Origin: Bacteroidota bacterium
Lineage (GTDB): Bacteria > Bacteroidota > Bacteroidia > B-17B0 > Aurantibacillaceae
DNA: 64,000 nucleotides
NCBI GenBank assembly: GCA_016708845.1
Contig: JADJFB010000019.1
Span: 21,989-85,988 of the forward strand
Direction of reading: 5' to 3'
Part shown: piece by piece, positions 9,447-18,559 of the stretch
Position numbering within the stretch: position 1 is the stretch's first letter
How the letters are laid out: every line of letters begins with the position of its first letter
The notes under the pieces: generated by a model
Database searches by the model: none
Told to the model about the DNA's origin: nothing
What the model saw: the letters and a program-made list of their open reading frames with translations, nothing else
Program-made: the position numbers and the translations under genes

Positions 9447-9468
9447 ACGCTTGCATCCCTCACGCGGG
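9447..9468 (-). repeat. Truncated copy of the two-hairpin intergenic element
   Basis: The minus strand reads CCCGCGTGAGGGATGCAAGCG, the conserved 5' block of the elements at 51.5 and 53.7 kb. The hairpins that should follow are missing, and the REP-like repeat sits at the broken end instead. Confidence 0.6.
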
Positions 9469-9607
9469 TTTATTTCAATTAGTAAGTTTTAGCTAGGTAA
9501 ATAATTTCTGTGTAGTGACAGATTAAGCTAAAGAAAGGACGGTAGTGGTTTCGAAATATTCGAAATGAATCCTGTTCTAATTGTTATAATAAAGAAAATA
9601 AAAAAAG

Positions 9608-10528
9608 TTACAAAGAAAATAATTGACCTTCGATAGCCAATTCTGTATTAGGAAAAATAGGTTTGGCTTCCTCTAAAAATTCTTCTAAATTGCCATATCT
9701 AGCTGAGAAATGTCCTAAAATTAATTTTTGAGCATTTGCCAAAACCGCCATTTGTGCTGCTTGTTTGGCTGTACTATGAAAGGTTTGTTTGGCTCTATCC
9801 GCCTTTTCTTCTAAAAAAGTAGATTCGTGATACAACAAATCAACGTCTTTAATATCGTTTGATAATTCTTCAAAAAACTTGGTATCGCTGCAAAAAGCAT
9901 AGCTTCTTTGTTTAATGGGATCTAAAGTTAACTCTTTATTTTTAATGATATTCCCATTATTATCAATTGCATCTAACCCTTGTTTTAGCTTATGAATTTC
10001 TGCAAAAGAAACATTCATCTTCTCTAGTTTGTATTTATCAATATTTCGGAATAACGGTTTTTCCTTAAATAAATAACCTGTAGTAGCAATTCTGTGCTTT
10101 AATGGCAAACTATAAACTTCTACTTTTTCATCTTCAAAAATCAATTGCTTGCTTGTATTTTGTGTGTAAACAAAATTTAAAGGATAATTCAAATACGTTT
10201 CAGAATGCTTATGAATCATATTTATGATTTCCTCTAATTCTTTTGGACCGTAAATGGTTAATTCATTTTTCCGCCCCAACAAATGCATACTTGCCAAAAA
10301 GCCAGGTAGTCCGTAAAAATGATCTCCATGCAAATGGCTAATAAAAATATGGTTCACACTTTGAAAACGAGCTTTGTATTTACGCATTTGCATTTGTGTT
10401 CCTTCTCCACAATCTATCAAAAAAAACCGCTCAGCTATATTTAATAACTGAGCGGTTGGATTTCGGTTAGCTGTTGGCGTGGCCGCACTGCTACCTAATA
10501 TTAATAATTCGAAGGTTTGAGTTGACAT
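9608..10528 (-). CDS. rnz: Ribonuclease Z
   Basis: An endonuclease that trims 3' ends of tRNA precursors. At 306 residues it has the usual bacterial length. It opens with LLILGSSAATPT and carries the metallo-beta-lactamase zinc motif SHLHGDHFYG near residue 63, LYHESTF around 230 and GHFSARYG near the C-terminus. Cytoplasmic, frame intact. It ends the unit downstream of the T9SS cargo gene, 22 bases away in the same direction, though a functional link is not expected. It would process the tRNAs lacking an encoded CCA, such as tRNA-Glu here. Confidence 0.93.
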   Translation of the reverse strand: MSTQTFELLILGSSAATPTANRNPTAQLLNIAERFFLIDCGEGTQMQMRKYKARFQSVNHIFISHLHGDHFYGLPGFLASMHLLGRKNELTIYGPKELEEIINMIHKHSETYLNYPLNFVYTQNTSKQLIFEDEKVEVYSLPLKHRIATTGYLFKEKPLFRNIDKYKLEKMNVSFAEIHKLKQGLDAIDNNGNIIKNKELTLDPIKQRSYAFCSDTKFFEELSNDIKDVDLLYHESTFLEEKADRAKQTFHSTAKQAAQMAVLANAQKLILGHFSARYGNLEEFLEEAKPIFPNTELAIEGQLFSL

Positions 10529-10550
10529 ATAAAAGACCTTCGAAATTTAA

Positions 10551-11399
10551 TTAGTTATTTAAAACAATCATTCGTTTAGTAGCTTTTGCTCCTCTGTATG
10601 TTAAAGTATAGATATACGTTCCAGCTGCTAATTCAGAGGTATTAATGGTTACTTTATTTTCGCCTGTAACAGCTTTAATAGTTTGAGAAGTTGCAATATC
10701 TCCTAACATATTATACACTGTAACAGTTGCTTCATCATTTCCTTCTACATAAAATGTGATATCAGTAGTTAAAGAAGATGGATTAGGAAAATTTTGAGAT
10801 AATATCATTCTATCATTTCCAAGACTTCTGATACCAGTTGGGTTATTTGGAGCAATATTTATGATATAATAATTTAAAGTTTGAGGAGGAGTTAATGTAC
10901 CACTTCCACCCGACACGTTTGGAGATGCTGGGCAAGCACCAAATGCAGGAGTCATAAATGCCGTTACTTTTAAACTTAAAGTATATGACCCTGCTGTAGT
11001 TGGCGTTCCATAAATACTAGCACAATTATTAGCATTTCCAGCAAATTTTAATGAAGGTGCGCCATTAACAGTTCCATTTGCCACTGCTGGTGTTGAAGAA
11101 CCAATCATTAACCCTGGAGGTAAACCATAATTATTAGTTGAAGGCGATGTTAATTCGAAACGATTAAAACAAAAAGTAATACCCGAAGAGGTGGTATCTT
11201 TTGGAACTTTGATAGTAATATTTTGAACATAAGGAACACCTACTGTTCCTGAAATAAAGTTAGTTGCACTATCTGGCCACACACCTACTTCATTACTAGC
11301 AATAAAAATGGGATCTAAAGAACAAGTTGGAACCGTTTGAGCGCAAACAGAAGCAATACTTGCTGCAATTGTAAAAATAGTTAAGTAAATTTTTTTCAT
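10551..11399 (-). CDS. Secreted protein with C-terminal T9SS type A sorting domain
   Basis: A 282-residue exported protein. It has a signal peptide (cleavage near VCAQ), then a domain with Ig-like features and several Cys (residues about 20-185), containing GTPTTAGSYTLSLKV as in putative-Ig repeats. Residues about 200-282 form the sorting domain: NFPNPSS, a beta-rich stretch with VTVYNMLGD, LAAGTYIYTL and the final KRMIVLNN. In Bacteroidota this tail directs export through the type IX system and is usually removed at the cell surface. The ligand of the N-terminal part is unknown. It fits the presence of PorX at 38036-39592. Confidence 0.85.
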   Translation of the reverse strand: MKKIYLTIFTIAASIASVCAQTVPTCSLDPIFIASNEVGVWPDSATNFISGTVGVPYVQNITIKVPKDTTSSGITFCFNRFELTSPSTNNYGLPPGLMIGSSTPAVANGTVNGAPSLKFAGNANNCASIYGTPTTAGSYTLSLKVTAFMTPAFGACPASPNVSGGSGTLTPPQTLNYYIINIAPNNPTGIRSLGNDRMILSQNFPNPSSLTTDITFYVEGNDEATVTVYNMLGDIATSQTIKAVTGENKVTINTSELAAGTYIYTLTYRGAKATKRMIVLNN

Positions 11400-11537
11400 A
11401 TTAAAGATTTTAAATTAATAATAGGATTATATCTAATCCGTGTTAGTTTAGTTATAGTAAATTTAAAACTAATTCAGTATTTATACAGAATTTAACAGGT
11501 GAATTAACGTAAAGTTTTAAACAAGAAAATGTAAATA

Positions 11538-12461
11538 CTATTGGCGACCAGCCAATAAAAACATAACAGCCATGCGAACCGCAACGCCATTTTCTACCTG
11601 ATCTAAAATAATAGATTGGTCGCTATCAGCAACATCGCTTGTAATTTCAACTCCGCGGTTAATTGGGCCTGGATGCATTATCACGATTTTTTTGGATAAT
11701 GAATCTAACAAGGTTTTATCTAAACCATATAACATGGTGTATTCTCTGATAGATGGGAAGAACTTAATGTCTTGTCTTTCTAATTGAATGCGTAGCATAT
11801 TGGCTACATCACACCATTCCAACGTTTTTCGTAAATCTGTTTCTACACTTACACCCAAACTTTCTATGTATTTAGGAATCAAAGTTGTAGGGCCACATAC
11901 TTTAACTTCTGCTCCTAGTTTTTGTAAGCAAAATATATTGGACAAAGCAACTCTTGAATGTAAAATATCTCCAATGATGGCGATTTTTCTTCCTTTTAAA
12001 TTGCCTAGCTTTTCTTGCATAGAAAAAGCATCAAGTAATGCTTGAGTTGGATGTTCGTGTGCTCCATCTCCTGCATTTACTATTTTAGCATTGACTTTTT
12101 TAGATAAAAACTCAGCTGCTCCAGCACTTGCATGGCGCATCACAACCATATCAACCTTCATGGCTAAGATGTTGTTAACCGTGTCAATTAGGGTTTCTCC
12201 TTTTTTTACAGAAGAGGAAGATGCAGAGAAATTAACCACATCAGCACTTAAGCGCTTTTGGGCTAATTCAAATGATAAACGGGTACGGGTTGAGTTTTCG
12301 AAAAATAAGTTGGCAACAGTTAAATCTCTTAAGGAAGGTACTTTTTTGATGGGACGATTAATAACTTCTTTGAAATTTGTAGCGGTATCTAATATTAATT
12401 CAATATCGTTTTTAGTGATATATTTTATTCCTAAAAGATGATTGACGCTTAAGTTGCTCAT
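11538..12461 (-). CDS. pyrB: Aspartate carbamoyltransferase catalytic subunit
   Basis: Condenses carbamoyl phosphate and aspartate in pyrimidine synthesis. At 307 residues it is standard length. The carbamoyl-phosphate loop STRTR is at 57-61 and HPTQALLD is the second substrate motif; MHPGPINRG lies near the C-terminus. No pyrI regulatory subunit is present nearby, as usual for Bacteroidota and other PyrR-type organisms. It follows the dinB-like gene by 3 bases, and pyrR lies upstream, so all three are probably one transcript controlled with pyrimidine supply. Confidence 0.95.
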   Translation of the reverse strand: MSNLSVNHLLGIKYITKNDIELILDTATNFKEVINRPIKKVPSLRDLTVANLFFENSTRTRLSFELAQKRLSADVVNFSASSSSVKKGETLIDTVNNILAMKVDMVVMRHASAGAAEFLSKKVNAKIVNAGDGAHEHPTQALLDAFSMQEKLGNLKGRKIAIIGDILHSRVALSNIFCLQKLGAEVKVCGPTTLIPKYIESLGVSVETDLRKTLEWCDVANMLRIQLERQDIKFFPSIREYTMLYGLDKTLLDSLSKKIVIMHPGPINRGVEITSDVADSDQSIILDQVENGVAVRMAVMFLLAGRQ

Positions 12462-12464
12462 AGT

Positions 12465-12971
12465 TTATAAATATCTTTCTTTAATAACGTTGATATGATG
12501 TTGCGCATGCCCACATAACATGAAACCAAGTGATAATACATTGGTTTCTCCTGAAGCCATTTGACCTTTTAATAACAATTCTTTTTCAGATAACTGTCTG
12601 AAAAACAATATATTAGATAGTCTTACTGAATCAAATTCATCAGCTAAAATTTGAGCATTGGTATTAGTCAAATTTGCATTGGCAGCGTATAAATTTTCAT
12701 CAAATGGTAACACTTTTTGGTTATCACCTCTTGCAAAACGTAAAGCTCTGTAACTTAAAATACGCTCCGTATCGATAATGTGATTAATTACTTGTTTTAC
12801 TGTCCATTTTCCATCATCATAAAAATAATTTAATTTTTGACGAGGAATATCTTCAATAAAATCTAACACCATTTGATGGTTAGCCTTTAAGGCTGAAATA
12901 ATATCTCCTTCTGGAACAAGGTCGATATATTGAGAGAAATAAGGTATATGATCTTTTGCTAATGGTCTCAT
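12465..12971 (-). CDS. DinB-like four-helix-bundle protein
   Basis: A 168-residue soluble helical protein of the DinB/YfiT-like superfamily. The candidate metal-binding histidines are in KQVINHIIDTE (about residue 66) and GHAQHHINVI near the C-terminus, the usual spacing of the three-His site. Many members are metal-dependent thiol transferases or hydrolases; this one's substrate is unknown. It is wedged between pyrR (1-base gap) and pyrB (3-base gap), so it is co-transcribed with pyrimidine genes, although a role in that pathway is not established. Confidence 0.85.
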   Translation of the reverse strand: MRPLAKDHIPYFSQYIDLVPEGDIISALKANHQMVLDFIEDIPRQKLNYFYDDGKWTVKQVINHIIDTERILSYRALRFARGDNQKVLPFDENLYAANANLTNTNAQILADEFDSVRLSNILFFRQLSEKELLLKGQMASGETNVLSLGFMLCGHAQHHINVIKERYL

Positions 12972-12972
12972 T

Positions 12973-13503
12973 TTATTTGTCTATCAATGTTACTCTATCT
13001 TTTTTATCTGTTTCCGCCCACTCTACTTTTACATTTTGCGTTTCTATCGAATCAATTACTAACCCAATATATTTAGCTTGAATTGGAACATGGCGACTAA
13101 ATCTTCTATCAACCAGCACCAATAACTCTACATCATTTGGTCGACCAAAAGCCAACATAGCATCTAAACCTGCTCTGATGGTTCTTCCAGTAAACAATAC
13201 ATCATCTACTAAAATCACATTTTTATCTTCAATGATAAAATCAATATTAGTGCGATTAGGAATTAGTTCTTTTTTACGGAAATCATCACGGTAAAAAGTA
13301 GTGTCTAAATCGCCGCAATTGATTTTTTTCTTTAAAATTCCTTCTAATAATTTTTGGATACGGTGTGCCAAATAAATGCCACGAGGCTGTAAGCCAATGA
13401 TAACTGTATTACTAAAATCGTTGTGAACTTCTATTAATTGATAGCAAAGGCGAGTAAGAGTAACTTCTAATTGTTTATTTTCTAATAAAACTCTTGGCTT
13501 CAC
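12973..13503 (-). CDS. pyrR: PyrR-type uracil phosphoribosyltransferase / pyrimidine regulator
   Basis: A 176-residue type I phosphoribosyltransferase with the PRPP loop VILVDDVLFTGRT near residue 96 and the flexible-loop region TFYRDDF. PyrR makes UMP from uracil and PRPP and, in some bacteria, binds pyr mRNA to control attenuation. No clear PyrR-binding attenuator is visible in the 48 bases upstream, so only the enzyme role is secure. It heads the pyrR-dinB-pyrB cluster. Confidence 0.88.
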   Translation of the reverse strand: MKPRVLLENKQLEVTLTRLCYQLIEVHNDFSNTVIIGLQPRGIYLAHRIQKLLEGILKKKINCGDLDTTFYRDDFRKKELIPNRTNIDFIIEDKNVILVDDVLFTGRTIRAGLDAMLAFGRPNDVELLVLVDRRFSRHVPIQAKYIGLVIDSIETQNVKVEWAETDKKDRVTLIDK

Positions 13504-13551
13504 AGGTTTAATTTTTTAAAAGTAGCAATTTTCTTAATACAAAAGAGTAGA

Positions 13552-14820
13552 TTACATAAAAATAGTTTGAGTTCTATCTGGTCCGATAGATACAATACTG
13601 ATAGGAACTTCTACCAATTTCTCAATATATTTTACGTAATCAATCAATGTTTGAGGTAAAGTATCTTTAGAAGTCATTTTAGTTAAATCTTCAGCCCAAC
13701 CTTTTACTGTTACATAAACTGGAGTTACATCTGCTGGTTCAATACTAAATGGTAAGTAATCAATTTTTTCACCTTTGTGCATATAATGTGTACAAACCTC
13801 TAACGTATCAAAATCAGATAATACATCTGCTTTCATCATCATAAGTTCTGTTACACCATTAATGGCGATTGCGTATTTTAAAGCAGGAATATCTAACCAT
13901 CCACAACGACGAGCGCGGCCTGTTGTAGCTCCAAACTCACGTCCAATTTGGCGTATCTTCTCTCCTACTTCATTATCTAATTCGGTTGGAAAAGGACCGC
14001 TACCAACACGAGTACAGTATGCTTTAAAAATACCAATTACGTTTCCGATGCGATTTGGAGCAATACCTAAACCATTACAAGCACCAGCACAAATAGTATT
14101 TGAAGAGGTAACAAATGGATAAGAACCAAAATCAATATCTAATAAAGAACCTTGAGCACCTTCGGCTAATATTTTTTGACCCTTTTTAATCGCATCATTG
14201 ATAAAATGTTCCGTGTCAATAAACTTTAATCTCTTTAATTCTTCTATAGCTGCAAACCAAACTGGTTCTAATTCAGCCAAATTGTATTCAAACTTATGAA
14301 ACTCTAACAATTGCTTATGTTTTTCAACTAAAGCATCGTATTTAGCTTTAAAATTAGGGCTTTCGATATCACCAATACGTAAACCATTACGTCCAGTTTT
14401 ATCCATATACGTTGGTCCAATACCTTTTAAAGTAGAACCGATTTTATCTTTTCCTTTAGCAGCCTCGCTAGCAGCATCTAATAAACGGTGAGTTGGTAAA
14501 ATTAAATGGGCACGTTTACTAATTACCAATTTTGAGCTAAAATCAACTCCTAAAGCAGTTAGTGCGTCAATTTCTTTTTTGAAAATTACAGGGTCAATTA
14601 CAACACCATTGCCAATAACATTTAAGGCAGTTGGGTGAAAAATACCACTTGGAATTGTATGTAAAACGTGTTTTATTCCATTAAACTCTAATGTATGACC
14701 TGCATTTGGGCCACCTTGAAAACGAGCAATAATGTCGTATTTAGGAGTTAGTACATCTACAATTTTTCCTTTTCCCTCATCGCCCCATTGTAGGCCAAGT
14801 AATACATCTGCTTTGATCAT
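13552..14820 (-). CDS. purA: Adenylosuccinate synthetase
   Basis: Catalyses GTP-dependent joining of IMP and aspartate, the first committed step to AMP. At 422 residues it is full length. The N-terminal phosphate loop GDEGKGK is at 13-19, GPNAGHT follows near 38, and GIGPTYMDKTGRNGLR and TTGRARRCGWLD are further signatures. The frame is intact. It has its own promoter and lies 48 bases upstream of pyrR, which may put purine and pyrimidine genes on overlapping transcripts. Confidence 0.96.
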   Translation of the reverse strand: MIKADVLLGLQWGDEGKGKIVDVLTPKYDIIARFQGGPNAGHTLEFNGIKHVLHTIPSGIFHPTALNVIGNGVVIDPVIFKKEIDALTALGVDFSSKLVISKRAHLILPTHRLLDAASEAAKGKDKIGSTLKGIGPTYMDKTGRNGLRIGDIESPNFKAKYDALVEKHKQLLEFHKFEYNLAELEPVWFAAIEELKRLKFIDTEHFINDAIKKGQKILAEGAQGSLLDIDFGSYPFVTSSNTICAGACNGLGIAPNRIGNVIGIFKAYCTRVGSGPFPTELDNEVGEKIRQIGREFGATTGRARRCGWLDIPALKYAIAINGVTELMMMKADVLSDFDTLEVCTHYMHKGEKIDYLPFSIEPADVTPVYVTVKGWAEDLTKMTSKDTLPQTLIDYVKYIEKLVEVPISIVSIGPDRTQTIFM

Positions 14821-14855
14821 AAATAAATTGTTACGGGTTGTTTTTATTAAGCCTC

Positions 14856-14888
14856 CAAATTTACTATAAACATGTAAAGTTGAGCCAA
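14856..14888 (-). promoter_or_regulatory. Promoter of purA
   Basis: On the minus strand TTG (14888-14886) and TAAATTTG (14863-14856) are separated by 22 bases, fitting the Bacteroidota consensus. The box ends 35 bases before the purA ATG at 14820. Confidence 0.55.
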
Positions 14889-14941
14889 TAACAAATTAAC
14901 AATTCATGGATTTTTGAACAAAATGAGGATAAAAAATAAAA

Positions 14942-15703
14942 TTAAATCTCAATTTGCAAACCATCATATGCTAACTCAATAAAAGACGGCAATTCTTTTG
15001 AGACGTCTTCGTGCAAACCTAATTGATGCGAAATATGAGTGAAATAAGCTTTTTCTGGTTTTAACTCATTCATTAAATCGATGGCCTGTTGAAAGGTGTA
15101 ATGAGACACATGTTCTTCTCTACGAAGCGCATTGATGACAATAATTTTCGAGCCTTTTATTTTTTGTTTTTCTTCTTCCGAAATATAATTAGCATCTGTG
15201 ATATAGGTGAAATCGTTTATTCTGTATGCTTTTACAAACAACCAATAATAAATCACATCAATAGGTAACAACTCAATATCTTTTATTTTAATAGGTTTAT
15301 CCGTTACGGTAAATACATCTATTTCGGGAATACCTGGATATTTATCTTCTGCAAAAATGTATGCAAATTCTCTTTTCAACGCTTCCTGAACACGCTCAGT
15401 AGCATAGATAGGCATTCGCATTTTATTGAAATAATTAAAAGCTTTTACTTCATCTAAGCCTGCAATATGATCTTTATGCTCGTGAGTAAAAACAACCGCA
15501 TCCAAGGTTTTTATTTTTTGTCGAAGCATTTGTTGTCTAAAATCAGGTCCTGAATCAATTACTACTTTTGTCGTTTCACTTTCAATTAAAATAGAAGTCC
15601 TTAATCGGTTATCTTTAGGATTTTGAGAACGACATACCGAACATTCGCAACAAATAATTGGAACGCCTTGTGATGTGCCAGTGCCTAAAAATGTAACCTT
15701 CAT
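14942..15703 (-). CDS. PhnP/RNase Z-like metallo-beta-lactamase fold hydrolase
   Basis: A 253-residue MBL-fold protein beginning VTFLGTGTSQGVPIICC. It carries a Cys cluster (CCECSVC) near residue 18, like the structural zinc site of PhnP phosphodiesterases, and the catalytic metal motif THEHKDHIAG near residue 73. Family members hydrolyse cyclic phosphodiesters. No phosphonate (phn) genes are around, so the substrate is unknown. Its start overlaps the rhomboid stop by 4 bases (ATGA), indicating translational coupling. Confidence 0.82.
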   Translation of the reverse strand: MKVTFLGTGTSQGVPIICCECSVCRSQNPKDNRLRTSILIESETTKVVIDSGPDFRQQMLRQKIKTLDAVVFTHEHKDHIAGLDEVKAFNYFNKMRMPIYATERVQEALKREFAYIFAEDKYPGIPEIDVFTVTDKPIKIKDIELLPIDVIYYWLFVKAYRINDFTYITDANYISEEEKQKIKGSKIIVINALRREEHVSHYTFQQAIDLMNELKPEKAYFTHISHQLGLHEDVSKELPSFIELAYDGLQIEI

Positions 15704-16350
15704 TTTAACTGATTTCTTAAAATTTCAAAATAAACGTCTTTATTAAGTAATCCAATAACTAAAGTAAACAACACTCCAAAAATAGCACCCCAAAAATGGG
15801 CTTCATGTCCAATTTTATCAACCGATTCATAACCCGTATTTCTTCTACTTAAGTAATAACTAATAGCTAAGTACAACACACCAAAAATCCAAGCTGGCAT
15901 AGGAATAAAAAAGAATCCTAACTCTGTTAAAGGTAAACAAGTAATATAACTAAATATCAGAGCATTTACTGCACCGCTGGCTCCTAATGAAGAGTAATAT
16001 TTATTGTCTTTATTTTTAAAGTATTCAGAAATAGAAGATGCATAAATAGCTCCAGTATACATTACAATATATAAAGCCATTCCCATTTTCTTGTCTGGTT
16101 CCCCATCATGGGATAATAAAGCGGGAAAAACTTGCTCTTCCACAACACGCCCAAACATCCATAAAGCATACATATTAAATGCTAGGTGCAGATAATCACC
16201 ATGCAAAAAGGCATGTGATAAAAATCGATAATGTTGGTTGCCTTGATGAATTGAAAAGGGATGAAAAATATATTTATACTTTATCTCAGGCTTATCCATA
16301 GCATATAAAGAGAAAGCAACTGTCAAAAAAATTATAGCGTATGTGATCAT
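15700..16350 (-). CDS. Rhomboid family intramembrane serine protease
   Basis: A 216-residue protein with six predicted membrane helices. The catalytic Ser is in SSLGASGAV, the catalytic His in GHEAHFWGAIFG of the last helix, and the oxyanion region is HAFLHGDYLHLAFNMYALW. It cleaves membrane substrates within the bilayer; the targets are unknown. It is coupled to the downstream MBL hydrolase by a 4-base overlap. The frame is intact and both catalytic residues are present, so it should be active. Confidence 0.88.
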   Translation of the reverse strand: MITYAIIFLTVAFSLYAMDKPEIKYKYIFHPFSIHQGNQHYRFLSHAFLHGDYLHLAFNMYALWMFGRVVEEQVFPALLSHDGEPDKKMGMALYIVMYTGAIYASSISEYFKNKDNKYYSSLGASGAVNALIFSYITCLPLTELGFFFIPMPAWIFGVLYLAISYYLSRRNTGYESVDKIGHEAHFWGAIFGVLFTLVIGLLNKDVYFEILRNQLK

Positions 16351-16393
16351 TTTTAGTGGCTAGTAAAAAGTGGTTAGTGTCTAATAATTTATT

Positions 16394-16678
16394 TTATAGT
16401 TGTTTTACGCTCCATGCTTCTGGTTTAGCATCAAATAATATTTTTGTTTTTGCCCAAACTCCTTCAAATAATTCTGATTGACGATAAGCTTCTAAATACT
16501 TTGACTCTTCCCAAATACTGAAGGTAAAGAAAATAGTTGGGTTATTAATATCCTGCAATAATTCAACGTGTTTACAACCTTCCATGGCAGCAATTAAATC
16601 TTTACTTGCATTAAAAATATCTTTAAAACGTTCAATACAATCCGATTTAAACGTCATTTTTACAAATCTCTTAATCAT
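16394..16678 (-). CDS. Antibiotic biosynthesis monooxygenase (ABM)-domain protein
   Basis: About 94 residues forming one ferredoxin-like ABM domain: a first strand (MIKRFVKMTF), a helix with FKDIFNASKDLI, the strand GCKHVELLQDI and FTFSIWEESKYLEAY. Such small dimers include quinol monooxygenases and haem-degrading enzymes, but the fold alone does not predict the reaction. Start ATG 16678 is preferred over TTG 16687. It overlaps the end of the upstream SAM hydrolase-like gene by 8 bases, so the two are translationally coupled. Confidence 0.75.
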   Translation of the reverse strand: MIKRFVKMTFKSDCIERFKDIFNASKDLIAAMEGCKHVELLQDINNPTIFFTFSIWEESKYLEAYRQSELFEGVWAKTKILFDAKPEAWSVKQL

Positions 16679-17489
16679 AAATTTCAACTATAATTCTATC
16701 AATTTTATACTTACTTAATACCGATTTTTTAATGGCTAATTTATTGGCCGCTTGCCCTAATAAAGCTATTTCTAATAAATCCATCGAATTAAAAAAACAT
16801 ACTACATCTCCAATTTTTACATCATCGTAAGTATTGTATATTTTAGTTACATCACCCGATGGTAAAGCAATAGAGAAACGTTTATTTCCAACATTTTTCT
16901 CAAATTCTTGTCTTGTAATGGTTGTAATTAAGTTCCCAAAACTATCTTCGTACAAGACAGAACCTTGTAAATTACTTGGTGTTGAAAAACTCTCAAAAGC
17001 GTATAATTTACAATAGTCTTGTGTTTCTGAACTAAATTCCTCTATTGGAACATTATTAATTAGCTTATTAGCAATTTCCGTAAACACATCTCTTAAAAAA
17101 AAAGAATGTTGTTTTTCACTATCAAAATATAATTGGTAAACAGGCTCATTAAACGTTTTATCAATTAAGGTTAAAACGCCATTATCAGGGCAAATGATAT
17201 ATTGACCTTTATATTTAGTGAGCAAATAACGTGTATTATCAATATTTAAGTTCTTAATTGTATCGGTAGAGTTTAAAAACTTAATGGCAAATAAATGAAT
17301 GGTATTTTCAGGAAAATAAGGCAAAGCGCTTTTCAAAGCAAAAGCGCCTTCGTTATGTGCATGTGAATTAACATCGCAAGCTAAATCAACAATATGAGCA
17401 TTAGGTTGTTTAGAATATAATACGCCTTTAACCATTGCCAAGTATGGGTCGCGGTAACCCAAATCTGTAGTAATGGTAATTATTGACAT
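16671..17489 (-). CDS. SAM hydroxide adenosyltransferase (DUF62 family)
   Basis: A protein of about 272 residues starting MSIITITTDLGYRDPYLAMVKG, the N-terminal signature with the catalytic-region Asp of the DUF62/fluorinase-chlorinase superfamily. Further motifs are DLACDVNSHAHNEGAFAL, ICPDNGVLTL and YEDSFGNLITTI. Most family members hydrolyse S-adenosylmethionine to adenosine and methionine rather than halogenate it. It lacks any sign of the fluorinase-specific insert, though this was judged by eye. ATG 17489 gives the conserved start; the upstream start at 17516 adds nine unconserved residues. Confidence 0.82.
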   Translation of the reverse strand: MSIITITTDLGYRDPYLAMVKGVLYSKQPNAHIVDLACDVNSHAHNEGAFALKSALPYFPENTIHLFAIKFLNSTDTIKNLNIDNTRYLLTKYKGQYIICPDNGVLTLIDKTFNEPVYQLYFDSEKQHSFFLRDVFTEIANKLINNVPIEEFSSETQDYCKLYAFESFSTPSNLQGSVLYEDSFGNLITTITRQEFEKNVGNKRFSIALPSGDVTKIYNTYDDVKIGDVVCFFNSMDLLEIALLGQAANKLAIKKSVLSKYKIDRIIVEIYD

Positions 17490-17557
17490 ATTGAAAACTT
17501 TTAATAGTATTCTCAAAAGTAAATAATATTTTAGGCTTACTTTTAGGTTATAAACTA

Positions 17558-17588
17558 TTTGATTAACACGATTATTAACATAAATTTA
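17558..17588 (+). promoter_or_regulatory. Promoter of the phoH-like gene
   Basis: TTTG (17558-17561), a 19-base spacer and TAAATTTA (17581-17588) match TTTG-N19-TAnnTTTG except for the last base. The TTG start of phoH is only 8 bases downstream, so the transcript would be nearly leaderless. Confidence 0.5.
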
Positions 17589-17595
17589 TTGGAAC

Positions 17596-18555
17596 TTGAT
17601 AGAAAAAGTAATTACCCTTGATAGCGTTGAACCTGTTGAAATATATGGCGTAAACGACGTTAAACTCAACGTTATAAAAAAATACTTCCCAAAACTTAAA
17701 CTTATCGCCAGAGGCTATTCCATCAAAGCATTAGGAGACGAAGCTGAAATTGCCTTCTTTGAGAAGAAGCTTACGATGATGGTAGATTACTACCATAAAA
17801 ATGGTTTGCTAACAGATACGGTTATTGAGCGATTATTGGGGCAAACAGGAGATAATTTGTTACACGCCAAAGAAGAAGCTACAGGCTCTGATATTATTGT
17901 ATTTGGCAATAGCGGCTTAGTGATTAAAGCTCGTACCGACAATCAACGTAAAATGATGCAATCGGTAAATACCAACGATATGATTTTTGCTGTTGGTCCT
18001 GCTGGAACTGGAAAAACCTATACAGCAGTGGCATTGGCGGTAAGAGCATTAAAAAATAAAGAAGTCAAACGTATCATATTAACTCGCCCTGCTGTTGAAG
18101 CTGGAGAAAATTTAGGATTTTTACCTGGTGATTTAAAAGAAAAATTAGATCCATACATGCAACCTTTGTATGATGCCTTGTATGATATGATTCCTTTAGA
18201 CAAGCTCAATCAATATATTGAAGCGAAGATTATTCAAATTGCCCCTTTAGCATTTATGCGCGGACGAACTTTGGATAATGCTTTCGTTATATTAGATGAA
18301 GCGCAAAACACGACTGAAAGTCAGATGAAAATGTTTTTGACACGTATGGGAGCCAACGCCAAATTCATTATTAATGGTGATATGACTCAAATAGATTTGC
18401 CTCGTCATCAAACCTCTGGTTTGGCTCAAGCAGTGAGGTTATTAAAGAATACAAATGGCATTGATATTATAGAACTCACCACTGTAGATGTAATCAGACA
18501 CAGATTAGTGAAAGCTATAATTGAAAAATACGAAGGAGACGCCATTAAGAAATAA
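17596..18555 (+). CDS. PhoH family ATPase
   Basis: A 319-residue cytoplasmic P-loop ATPase. An N-terminal KH-like region (about 1-110) precedes the PhoH domain: Walker A GPAGTGKTYTA near residue 135, LTRPAVEAGENLGFLPGD, Walker B VILDEAQN and INGDMTQIDLP. PhoH proteins are linked to RNA metabolism, often with YbeY, which is not seen here. The start codon is TTG. The next gene begins 4 bases after its stop. The cellular role is inferred from the family. Confidence 0.88.
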   Translation: MIEKVITLDSVEPVEIYGVNDVKLNVIKKYFPKLKLIARGYSIKALGDEAEIAFFEKKLTMMVDYYHKNGLLTDTVIERLLGQTGDNLLHAKEEATGSDIIVFGNSGLVIKARTDNQRKMMQSVNTNDMIFAVGPAGTGKTYTAVALAVRALKNKEVKRIILTRPAVEAGENLGFLPGDLKEKLDPYMQPLYDALYDMIPLDKLNQYIEAKIIQIAPLAFMRGRTLDNAFVILDEAQNTTESQMKMFLTRMGANAKFIINGDMTQIDLPRHQTSGLAQAVRLLKNTNGIDIIELTTVDVIRHRLVKAIIEKYEGDAIKK

Positions 18556-18559
18556 CATT

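Noticed and set aside
16671..17489. Fluorinase or chlorinase
   Set aside because: The gene matches the general DUF62 family, most of which are SAM hydrolases; no halogenation genes are nearby.
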